Position numbers and translations under genes: made by a program
Source: Actinomycetota bacterium
Lineage (GTDB): Bacteria; Actinomycetota; Coriobacteriia; Anaerosomatales; D1FN1-002
NCBI GenBank assembly: GCA_005774595.1
Contig: VAUM01000095.1
Span: 1-6,382, forward strand
Direction: 5' to 3'
DNA: 6,382 nucleotides
Part shown: positions 1 to 5,532 of the stretch, one piece after another
Layout of the letters: each line of letters starts with the position of its first letter
Numbering within the stretch: the first letter of the stretch is position 1
Notes under the pieces: generated by a model
Databases searched by the model: none
What the model saw: the letters and a program-made list of their open reading frames with translations, nothing else
Told to the model about the DNA's origin: nothing

Positions 1-788
1 GGCCTGGCGGGCGCAGTCAGCGAGCGAGTCATCTCTGAACCGCCGGGGCGGGGCGTGGCAGCGGACGTAGTGTCAGCCGAATCCGCAGGCGCGTGTCGAG
101 ACGGGGACACGGATGGCTGCACGGCGACGGACTCTGACGGGCGCGTCGGCCGGACGGACGACGACTCCCAGCGCTTGACGGCGGGCCGACGACCGACTGC
201 ATGACGAGCCTCGACTTCGGAATCTCCCGCACGATTCAACCCCGCGAGCAACCCGGTCAGTTCGCCTATCGCGCGCTCCGAAAGCCCTCCTGAGTTGATC
301 GCGAAGTCCCTGCGGTCTGCGAAGTACGCCTCAAGCGACGCGACGTCTCGAATCCTTTCCTTGGACAGCGAGTCGAGTTCGAGACGATCAGTGTCCGTCC
401 CGACCAGGACTACAACACCCTTCACGTAGTCGGGATCAATCGGATGCGCCGACGCGCGGAGCACCTGTCGCACTGAGTCCACGTGGGATGTGTTCTGGTG
501 TAGCGGGTTCTGCACCTGAAACGTCTTGCCTGACGGGTAGCGAAGCGTCCAACGCGGCTCCGTGTCCCTGCCGAACACGCGCGCGGACCATGCCTTGGTC
601 TCCACCACGAGAATGCCGTTGCTGTCGACGACTATGTGGTCGATCTGAGACGTCCTCATACCCGGAGTTAGCAGGACACTCTCCACCATTGAGAACCCGA
701 ACTGAGGCGCGAGTCGCCGCAGCTCCGCCGATACCAGCCGCTCGCCCTCGGCGCCTCGCTCCTCGGGCGTCGGCCGCGCAGAAGTCAC
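1..788 (-). CDS. NERD-domain putative nuclease, 3' end cut by window edge
   Basis: The frame starts at GTG (788-786) and stays open to position 1, giving 262 residues with no stop, so the C-terminus is missing. Residues about 9-130 fit the nuclease-related domain (NERD), which has a restriction-endonuclease-like fold. Helix 1 is EERGAEGERLVSAEL with Glu16, then QIDH with Asp50, then VVETK with Glu63 and Lys65, giving an intact D...ExK arrangement. A following QNPLHQ stretch (93-98) resembles the conserved Asn-Pro/Gln segment of NERD proteins. Residues about 200-262 are a Pro/Ser/Thr-rich linker, implying another domain off the window. GTG is chosen because it overlaps the upstream TGA (GTGA), has GGGGAA at 797-802 eight bases upstream, and keeps helix 1; the next ATG (codon 34) would remove Glu16. 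About a quarter of the first 200 codons end in A/T, unlike the metabolic genes, suggesting transfer. DNA cleavage is inferred from the family. The partner gene is the RHH protein upstream. Confidence 0.85.
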   Translation of the reverse strand, partial: MTSARPTPEERGAEGERLVSAELRRLAPQFGFSMVESVLLTPGMRTSQIDHIVVDSNGILVVETKAWSARVFGRDTEPRWTLRYPSGKTFQVQNPLHQNTSHVDSVRQVLRASAHPIDPDYVKGVVVLVGTDTDRLELDSLSKERIRDVASLEAYFADRRDFAINSGGLSERAIGELTGLLAGLNRAGDSEVEARHAVGRRPAVKRWESSSVRPTRPSESVAVQPSVSPSRHAPADSADTTSAATPRPGGSEMTRSLTAPAR

Positions 789-1033
789 AGCGTGGCTTCC
801 CCGGCGACAGTCGGCGCATCCGGCCACTCGGCGCCACCCTCCGCCTCCGCGGCCTCCATCTCGGCGTACCCCTCGGCGAGCAGCGCGTCGAACGCTCGCC
901 GCTCGTCTGCAGCGAGCGCGTCCACAACCACTTGGGTCTCCGTGACGCCCCTCGCCTCGGCCTCCCGGGCCACCAGCTCGTGCGCCCACCTCGGCATCGA
1001 CAGGTCCGCAGGTGTTGCCGTTCGTGCCTGCAT
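785..1033 (-). CDS. Ribbon-helix-helix antitoxin-like protein (MazE-type)
   Basis: This 82-residue protein has a short strand region (about 8-14, ADLSMP), helix A (15-29, rich in Glu/Ala/Arg), a GVTETQ turn (29-34) and helix B (34-53), the order expected of CopG/MazE ribbon-helix-helix DNA-binding proteins. The tail LLAEGYAEMEAAEAE (51-65) followed by GGAEW resembles the GYxEM tail with which Bacillus-type MazE binds MazF; this comparison is from memory. Such proteins usually bind and repress their own promoter as dimers and neutralise a toxin with the tail. The start ATG has AAGGGG at 1040-1045, six bases upstream. The gene begins 32 bases after the phosphofructokinase stop, and its TGA overlaps the GTG of the NERD gene (GTGA), implying coupled translation. 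No MazF, PIN or RelE gene is adjacent in the window. About 17% of codons end in A/T, intermediate between the metabolic genes and the NERD gene. It could also be a VapB- or ParD-like RHH protein, or an orphan antitoxin. Confidence 0.72.
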   Translation of the reverse strand: MQARTATPADLSMPRWAHELVAREAEARGVTETQVVVDALAADERRAFDALLAEGYAEMEAAEAEGGAEWPDAPTVAGEATL

Positions 1034-1046
1034 CGTGTTCCCCTTC

Positions 1047-1065
1047 CCCCGCACTGTTGCTGGGG
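1047..1065 (-). other. Small hairpin between pfk stop and RHH gene
   Basis: Directly after the phosphofructokinase stop the transcript reads CCCC-A-GCA-ACAG-TGC-GGGG, a seven-pair stem with one bulged A and a four-base loop. No U-run follows, so it is not a standard intrinsic terminator. Its 3' GGGG abuts the GAAGGGG ribosome-binding sequence of the next gene. It could protect the pfk mRNA 3' end, act as a weak attenuator, or modulate initiation of the RHH gene. It is short and may be chance in such GC-rich DNA. Confidence 0.35.
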
Positions 1066-2316
1066 CTACTCGCACGTCGGGTCGCAGTGCTCCAGCTCCT
1101 GGTACTCGAGCATGCGCGCGAGCCGGTAGAAGTCCGAGCCGCGCTTGATGAAGCGGATGCGCGTCTTCATCGTGTCCGGGTCGATGAGCTCGTCGAACGG
1201 CACGTACTTCAGGTCGAGCTGGCCCTCGACCGACACCATGACCCCGGTCAGGTCCTCCTCGCACAGCGCGCGGTACGCACCGGCGCCGAGCTGCGAGCCG
1301 AGCATCACGTCGAAGCCGCCCGGCTCGGCGCAGCGCGTCTCGTAGCCGATCTGCTTCGCGCGGACCGTGATCTTCCTGCCCGTGCGCTCCTTGTACGCCT
1401 TCTCCATCGCCGCGGCGAGCGACTGCCCGATCTGCACGCTGCCGAGCAGCGAGTTGCCGTGCTCGTCGACCACCCGAGGCCGCTGGCCCTCCGGCAGGAG
1501 CTCGGCCAGGCCCTCGGCGATGCAGATCACGCCGTGCTCGCGGCCGTCGGCGGCCCGGGCGAGCATCAGGTCGACCATCTCGGCGGCCACCGCGTCGCGG
1601 TCGAACACGTCGTCGAAGTCCTCGCGCGAGAGCATACGCGTGGCCTCGCCGGCGATACCCGAGGCGTAGGTGAGCCATCCGGCCTTGCGGCCCATGATCT
1701 CGAGCACGTACCACGCTTTGGTCGAGCGCGCGTCCGCGCCGATGTTGCGGATCTCCATGGCCGCGAAGTGCGCCGCCGAGGTGAAGCCGAACGTCCAGTC
1801 GATGCCGAAGTAGTCGTTGTCGATCGTCTTGGGCAGGTGCACGACGCGGATGCGTCGCAGCTCGGGCATGAGCTCCTGCATCTTGTAGAGGTAGTTGGCC
1901 GTCTTGAGCGTGTCGTCGCCGCCGATCGAGACGAGCGCGTCGATCTTGTGCGCCTCGAACGCGGCGTACACCGCGCGCAGCTTCGCGTTCTTCTCGGGAT
2001 CGGTCAGGTCCGCGAGCGTCTCGATGACCTTGCCGGGGTTGGCGCGCGAGGTGCGCAGGATGATGTCCTTGCGCGTGCGGATGCCCGAGACCAGGTCGCG
2101 CGACATGCACAGGTAGTGCTCGCCCTCGCGCAGCGGGTTCTCGGGCGAGTACAGCTCGAGATCCTCGTAGCCGTCGAGGAAGCCGACGACGCCGATCCCG
2201 GCGTTCAGGAACGACAGCGCGGCGGCGGAGATGACGGCGTTGGCGGCGGGCGCGGGGCCGCCGGAGAAGAGCATTCCGATGCGCTTGATGTTCTCGGGTG
2301 CCGGGCAGGTGTCCAT
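1066..2316 (-). CDS. 6-phosphofructokinase, probably PPi-dependent
   Basis: This 416-residue cytoplasmic enzyme of the PfkA family phosphorylates fructose-6-phosphate to fructose-1,6-bisphosphate. Visible motifs are SGGPAPAANAVI (18-29, phosphoryl-donor loop), GGDDT (132-136), PKTIDND (162-168, with catalytic base Asp166) and MGR (208-210, fructose-6-phosphate binding), followed by KAGW. ATP-dependent enzymes usually have GGDGS and PGTIDND. Here Asp135 and Lys163 replace those two glycines, as in pyrophosphate-dependent enzymes, where they block ATP and favour PPi. The protein therefore probably catalyses the reversible PPi reaction, useful in both glycolysis and gluconeogenesis. It is longer than the ~320-residue E. 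coli type, as many PPi enzymes are. The donor loop reads PAPAANAV where PAPGMNAV is usual. The frame is open to an ATG at 2442, but 2316 is chosen for its GAGGGGG seven bases upstream and because the extension would translate the 2391-2416 palindrome. It lies downstream of accDA after a 165 bp gap. Confidence 0.93.
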   Translation of the reverse strand: MDTCPAPENIKRIGMLFSGGPAPAANAVISAAALSFLNAGIGVVGFLDGYEDLELYSPENPLREGEHYLCMSRDLVSGIRTRKDIILRTSRANPGKVIETLADLTDPEKNAKLRAVYAAFEAHKIDALVSIGGDDTLKTANYLYKMQELMPELRRIRVVHLPKTIDNDYFGIDWTFGFTSAAHFAAMEIRNIGADARSTKAWYVLEIMGRKAGWLTYASGIAGEATRMLSREDFDDVFDRDAVAAEMVDLMLARAADGREHGVICIAEGLAELLPEGQRPRVVDEHGNSLLGSVQIGQSLAAAMEKAYKERTGRKITVRAKQIGYETRCAEPGGFDVMLGSQLGAGAYRALCEEDLTGVMVSVEGQLDLKYVPFDELIDPDTMKTRIRFIKRGSDFYRLARMLEYQELEHCDPTCE

Positions 2317-2323
2317 GGGTGGT

Positions 2324-2330
2324 CCCCCTC
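2324..2330 (-). promoter_or_regulatory. Ribosome binding site of the phosphofructokinase
   Basis: The minus strand reads GAGGGGG here, seven bases before the ATG at 2316. It is the strongest Shine-Dalgarno-like match in the intergenic gap and decides the start against the in-frame ATG at 2442. Confidence 0.7.
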
Positions 2331-2390
2331 GGTTCGTCCGTGGTCCTCGCAGCCAGCGGGTCGGTCTCCCGGTGCCGGCGTCACGGGCGA

Positions 2391-2416
2391 CGTCACATAC
2401 GACGTCGTATGTGACG
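2391..2416. promoter_or_regulatory. Perfect 26 bp palindrome, candidate operator upstream of pfk
   Basis: The half-site CGTCACATACGAC is followed at once by its exact reverse complement, giving a 26 bp dyad with no spacer. It sits 75 bp upstream of the phosphofructokinase ATG and 66 bp after the accA stop. A further direct copy of CGTCAC lies at 2379-2384, twelve bases from the copy in the palindrome, and GGCGTCAC at 2377-2384 can pair with GTGACGCC at 2411-2418, an alternative to the main dyad. A long symmetric site in a promoter-sized gap suits a dimeric repressor or activator acting on pfk. As RNA it would form a strong hairpin, but no U-run follows, so a standard terminator is less likely. 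The inward TCACA...TGTGA arrangement is opposite to a CRP/FNR-type TGTGA...TCACA site. No convincing -35/-10 pair was found beside it. Confidence 0.65.
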
Positions 2417-2481
2417 CCACGTTCCGAAGATACCCGAGGCACGCGCGAGGCGCACGGACCCGCGGACCGGCGGCGCGTCCG

Positions 2482-3438
2482 CTACTCCGTGAACTCGCCC
2501 ATCGAGCGCAGGCGGGCGTAGCGCCGCTCCACGAGCTCCTCACCCGTGAGGTCCGCCAGCGAGTCGAGCGCCGCGGCCACCCTCTCCCCGACCGCCGCGA
2601 CAACGACGTCCGGGGCGACGTGCGCCCCGCCCGGCGGCTCGCTGACGATCTCGTCGGCGATGCCGTGGCGCACGAGGTCCGGCGCGGTCAGGTCGAGGCA
2701 GCCGGCCGTCTCGGACGCTCGGTCCGAGTCCTTGTGCAGGATGAGCGCGCACATCTCGGGCGAGATGACCGAGTAGTACGCGTTCTCGAGCATGATGAGG
2801 CGGTCGCCGAACCCGATCGCCAGCGCGCCCCCGCTGCCGCCCTCACCGATGCCGACCACGACGACCGGCACGGGCAGGTCCGACAGCGTCGCAAGGCACT
2901 CGGCGATAGCCCACGCCTGGCCGCGTTCCTCGGCCTCGAGGCCGGGAAACGCACCGGCGGTGTCGAGGAAGCTCACGACCGGCAGGCCGAACTTCCCGGC
3001 CAGCTCCATCGCGCGGCGTGCCTTGCGGAAGCCCTCGGGGTGTGGCTGGCCGAAGTTGCGACGGATGTTCTCCTTGATGTCGGCGCCCTTGCGGTGCCCG
3101 AACACCACGCACCGGCGCTCGCCGAGCGTGCCGAGGCCCGCGAAGATGGCCTCGTCGTCGCCGTACGAGCGGTCGCCGTGCATCTCGAACACGTCCGTGA
3201 ACAGCCCGGCCACGTAGTCCTGCGTCTTCGGCCGGTCCGGGTGGCGCGCGACCTGCACGCGTTCCCACGGCCCCAGGTCGACGTAGAGCGTCGCGCGGAT
3301 GCGCTCGACCTCGGCGGTCAGCGCGGCGATCTCGGCGTCGAGCTCGGGGGTGTGGACGTCGAGCTTGGCGAGGTCGGCGAGCTTGTCCTCGAGCGCGGCG
3401 AGCGGCCGCTCGAACTCCATGATGAAGCGGCGGCTCAT
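2482..3438 (-). CDS. accA: Acetyl-CoA carboxylase carboxyltransferase subunit alpha
   Basis: This 318-residue protein forms the carboxyltransferase with AccD, moving the carboxyl group from carboxybiotin on the biotin carrier protein to acetyl-CoA to make malonyl-CoA, the first committed step of fatty-acid synthesis. The N-terminal 50 residues are a charged helical region typical of AccA. The crotonase-like core follows, with GHRKG (114-118), DTAGAFPGLEAEERGQ (159-174), the glycine-rich oxyanion loop GEGGSGGALAI (198-208) and YYSVISPEMCA (221-231). Length matches the E. coli protein (about 319). Two positions differ from the commonest form: DTAGAF for DTPGAY, and SPEM for SPEG. The ATG at 3438 overlaps the accD stop as ATGA, supporting it over the in-frame ATG at 3420; a weak AAGGG lies nine bases upstream. 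Translational coupling fits a fixed 1:1 subunit ratio. Biotin carboxylase and carrier genes are not in this window. Confidence 0.96.
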   Translation of the reverse strand: MSRRFIMEFERPLAALEDKLADLAKLDVHTPELDAEIAALTAEVERIRATLYVDLGPWERVQVARHPDRPKTQDYVAGLFTDVFEMHGDRSYGDDEAIFAGLGTLGERRCVVFGHRKGADIKENIRRNFGQPHPEGFRKARRAMELAGKFGLPVVSFLDTAGAFPGLEAEERGQAWAIAECLATLSDLPVPVVVVGIGEGGSGGALAIGFGDRLIMLENAYYSVISPEMCALILHKDSDRASETAGCLDLTAPDLVRHGIADEIVSEPPGGAHVAPDVVVAAVGERVAAALDSLADLTGEELVERRYARLRSMGEFTE

Positions 3439-4313
3439 GACGCGCCGCCCTTCGGCGCGAGGTAGCCGAGCAGCAGCGCGAGCGTGTCGCGCAGCTCGGC
3501 GCGCGGCACGACCGCGTCGACCATGCCGTGCTCGACGAGCGACTCGGCGGTCTGGAAGCCCTTGGGCAGGCCCTGCTTGATCGTCTGCTCGACGAGGCGC
3601 GGCCCGGCGAAGCCCACCATCGCGCCCGGCTCGGCGACGATCACGTCGGCCAGCGTGGCGAACGAGGCCGTCACGCCGCCGTACGTGGGGTTGGCGAGCA
3701 CCGCGACGTACGGCAGGCCCGCGCGCGCGAGACGTTCGGCGGCCGCCGAGGTCTTGGCCATCTGCATGAGCGAGAGCATGCCCTCCTGCATGCGCGCGCC
3801 GCCGGACGCGGTCACGAGCACGACCGCGCAGCCGTCCGCGAGTGCGGCCTCGAACGCGCGCGCGATCTTCTCTCCCACGACCGAGCCCATCGAGGCGCCG
3901 ATGAAGCGGAAGTCCATCACGCCGAGGACCACCGGCACGCCCTCGATGCGGCAGCGCCCGGCCACGAACGCCTCGTTCATGCCGGTCTTCTCCACGGCGG
4001 CCGCGTACTGGCCCGCATACGCCTTGCCCGAGGTGAACTCGAGCGGATCGCCGCTTCGCAGACCGGCATCGATCTCGGCGAAGGTCCCCTCGTCAGCGAG
4101 CAGCGCGATGCGCTCCCCCGCCTCGAGTTCGAAGTGATGGCCGCAGTGCGGGCAGACGCCGTCGGTGCGCTCGAGATCGCCCGCGTAGAGCACGTGCTTG
4201 CAGCCGGGGCACTTCTCCCACGCGCCGTCGGTGATCTCGGGCTGGCGGCCGGAGGGGTCCGCGGCGGTGTAGCGCTTGGCGTCGCGGGCCTTGAACCAGT
4301 CGGACATGGGCAT
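3435..4313 (-). CDS. accD: Acetyl-CoA carboxylase carboxyltransferase subunit beta
   Basis: This 292-residue protein is the zinc-binding partner of AccA in the cytoplasmic carboxyltransferase. A four-cysteine zinc ribbon lies near the N-terminus (Cys35, Cys38, Cys54, Cys57 in CPGC...CPHC). The crotonase-like core has FRFIGASMGSVVGEK (135-149), where FMGGSMGSVVGE is usual, then SGGARMQEG (170-178) and NPTYGGVTASFA (208-219), which form the acyl-CoA site. Length is close to the E. coli protein (about 304). Two starts are possible: ATG at 4313 and, two codons on, ATG at 4307. AGGGAG at 4327-4332 is 13 bases from the first and 19 from the second, so 4313 is preferred though the spacing is long. 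accA follows with an ATGA overlap. The 111 bp before it contains a hairpin and no clear promoter. A separate accD/accA pair of this type, instead of the fused carboxyltransferase of mycobacterial acyl-CoA carboxylases, argues against a typical Mycobacterium/Streptomyces-like source. Confidence 0.96.
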   Translation of the reverse strand: MPMSDWFKARDAKRYTAADPSGRQPEITDGAWEKCPGCKHVLYAGDLERTDGVCPHCGHHFELEAGERIALLADEGTFAEIDAGLRSGDPLEFTSGKAYAGQYAAAVEKTGMNEAFVAGRCRIEGVPVVLGVMDFRFIGASMGSVVGEKIARAFEAALADGCAVVLVTASGGARMQEGMLSLMQMAKTSAAAERLARAGLPYVAVLANPTYGGVTASFATLADVIVAEPGAMVGFAGPRLVEQTIKQGLPKGFQTAESLVEHGMVDAVVPRAELRDTLALLLGYLAPKGGAS

Positions 4314-4350
4314 GACGGCGGGTCTGCTCCCTGCATGTGGCCGATACGCG

Positions 4351-4385
4351 GCGGCGCCCCCCGGCTCGGCTTGGGAAGGCGCCGC
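4351..4385 (-). terminator. Possible terminator or attenuator hairpin after the aldolase gene
   Basis: GCGGCGCC (4351-4358) is matched exactly by GGCGCCGC (4378-4385), and CCC/GGG inside (4360-4362 with 4373-4375) extends the stem past small internal mismatches. It lies 39 bases downstream of the aldolase stop and 37 bases upstream of the accD start. No U-run follows on the minus-strand transcript, so it is not a textbook intrinsic terminator. It may end or attenuate transcription between aldolase and accD, or be a GC-rich coincidence. Confidence 0.4.
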
Positions 4386-4424
4386 TCGTGTGTGCGTAAT
4401 GGTACCCGCGCTCAGGCGGTGGTG

Positions 4425-5363
4425 CTAGACGGTGAAGTCCTCCGTGCCCGCGAACACCCGCAGGGCGCGCTCGACGTCGGCGTCGTCCATCGTGATCGCA
4501 CTGATGGCCTTGGTCAGGCGCACGGCCTCGTCGAGCGAGCGCTGGTGGATGTTGCGCCCGGTCGCGTTGCCCATCGCGCCGCCGACGTGGATCTGCTCCC
4601 ACAGCTGCGTGAGGAACGTCTGCGCGTCGACGGTCGAGCCGCCGGCGCACACGAGACCGGTCCGCCCGGCGGCCGCTGCCGCCTCCTTGAGCAGCTCGGC
4701 CGAGGAGGCGATCTCGGACTTCTTCGGCGGGTTGACCTTCACGAAGTCGGCCCCGAGGCAGCATGCCGCGCCGGCGGCGCCGGCGATGAGGTGCGCGTCC
4801 TTCTCGTTCTCGACGGCCTTGCCGCGCGGGTAGATCCACAGCACGACGAGCAGGCCGACCGAGTGCGCGTCGGCGATGAGCTGGCCCGCCTCGGTCATCA
4901 TGGCGGCCTCGTACTCGCTACCGAGGTAGATCGTGTAGCCGACGCCGACCACGTTGACGCCGTTGTCGCGCAGGTCGAGCACGGTCTGCAGGTCGTACAG
5001 CTGCGGGCTGTACGGGTCCTCCTGGGCCGTCTTGACCAGGTGCGTCTTGCTGTTGATCTTCACGAGGTAGTTCAGCTGCGGGTAGTCGGCCGCGTAGTGG
5101 GCGACGAGGCCGCGCTGCCCGGCGAGGATGCCGATCGTGCCCTGCGAGCCGATGCGGAACAGGTGCTCCGGCTCGGCGTCTGCGGCGTCGATGCCCTCGC
5201 CGTAGAAGTCGTCGTTGAGGTGCTCGATCTTCTGGTCGCAGGCGAACAGCATGAGCCGCCCGGTGCCCTGCGTCGCCTTCAGGTGGTTCTCGACGTAGGT
5301 GTCGCGGAACTCGGCCGGCACGTCAGCCGGGACTCGGACCTGGTCTGCGGTGATCTTCGGCAT
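4425..5363 (-). CDS. Class I fructose-bisphosphate aldolase-like (DeoC/DhnA superfamily)
   Basis: This 312-residue TIM-barrel enzyme probably cleaves or forms fructose-1,6-bisphosphate from dihydroxyacetone phosphate and glyceraldehyde-3-phosphate through a Schiff base. Visible landmarks are ACDQKIEH (41-48), where Asp43 matches the acidic residue at the end of strand 1, WIYPRG (176-181), matching the Tyr-Pro-Arg-Gly of archaeal-type class I aldolases, ADFVKVN (205-211) with candidate Schiff-base Lys209, and the phosphate-binding CAGGS (239-243) and GNATGRNIHQ (265-274) segments. The ATG at 5363 is chosen over the one at 5402 because AGGAGG lies eight bases before it and that sequence would be coding if translation began at 5402. 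Neighbours are accDA and a phosphofructokinase, whose product is this enzyme's substrate, which supports a glycolytic or gluconeogenic role. Relatives in the superfamily, such as ADTH synthase of archaeal aromatic amino acid synthesis, or LsrF-like aldolases, cannot be excluded. Confidence 0.85.
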   Translation of the reverse strand: MPKITADQVRVPADVPAEFRDTYVENHLKATQGTGRLMLFACDQKIEHLNDDFYGEGIDAADAEPEHLFRIGSQGTIGILAGQRGLVAHYAADYPQLNYLVKINSKTHLVKTAQEDPYSPQLYDLQTVLDLRDNGVNVVGVGYTIYLGSEYEAAMMTEAGQLIADAHSVGLLVVLWIYPRGKAVENEKDAHLIAGAAGAACCLGADFVKVNPPKKSEIASSAELLKEAAAAAGRTGLVCAGGSTVDAQTFLTQLWEQIHVGGAMGNATGRNIHQRSLDEAVRLTKAISAITMDDADVERALRVFAGTEDFTV

Positions 5364-5371
5364 GGATGCAC

Positions 5372-5377
5372 CCTCCT
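5372..5377 (-). promoter_or_regulatory. Ribosome binding site of the aldolase
   Basis: The minus strand reads AGGAGG, eight bases before the ATG at 5363. This near-consensus site decides the start. The rest of the 169 bp gap to the sensor gene (5364-5532) shows no convincing promoter pair, terminator or further gene. Confidence 0.8.
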
Positions 5378-5532
5378 CATCTCGTGCGCGAGCGGCCGGC
5401 ACTCGCTCATCTCCCTGCAGATACCCTCTCGCGAGCGTCTCTCACGCCCGGCAGCTCCGTGCAGCGACGCCGCACCAGCGTAGGCGAACCGCGCGCGCGA
5501 CGCCACAGCACGCCGCCGGAGCGCGGGCGGCG

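Noticed and set aside
29..232. A 67-codon minus-strand frame, and other small frames across 436-1129
   Set aside because: They overlap the NERD gene out of frame and are Arg/Ser/Pro-rich without motifs.
785..2110. A 441-codon minus-strand frame ending with the RHH protein
   Set aside because: The part above 1033 is an off-frame shadow of pfk. Only the last 82 codons, which have their own ribosome site and a plausible fold, are real.
2385..2440. A sigma-70 promoter built around the palindrome (TATGTG or similar as -10)
   Set aside because: No acceptable -35 lies at 16-18 bases for any candidate, so a promoter call is not supported, though one may exist with a non-consensus sequence.
2317..2442. 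A 42-residue N-terminal extension of the phosphofructokinase from ATG 2442
   Set aside because: It would translate the palindrome, it lies before the motif-bearing part, and the ATG at 2316 has a strong ribosome site.
1012..3465. An 817-codon open frame on the plus strand
   Set aside because: It runs antisense to pfk and accA, whose motifs are unmistakable. Its Arg/Ala/Val/His-rich sequence is typical of shadow frames in high-GC DNA and has no recognisable domain.
4388..4424. A promoter for accD using TACCAT as -10
   Set aside because: The only -35-like sequence lies about 26 bases upstream, too far for a normal spacer.
5364..5402. A 13-residue N-terminal extension of the aldolase from ATG 5402
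   Set aside because: It would place the AGGAGG ribosome site inside the coding sequence. The ATG at 5363 has ideal spacing.
3528..5483. A 651-codon open frame on the plus strand
   Set aside because: It lies antisense to accD and the aldolase, with low-complexity Arg/Val/Asp/Leu composition and no family motif.
5440..5532. A promoter for the aldolase using TACGCT as -10
   Set aside because: The hexamer 17 bases upstream does not resemble TTGACA. The CG-alternating stretch there is ordinary for this base composition.
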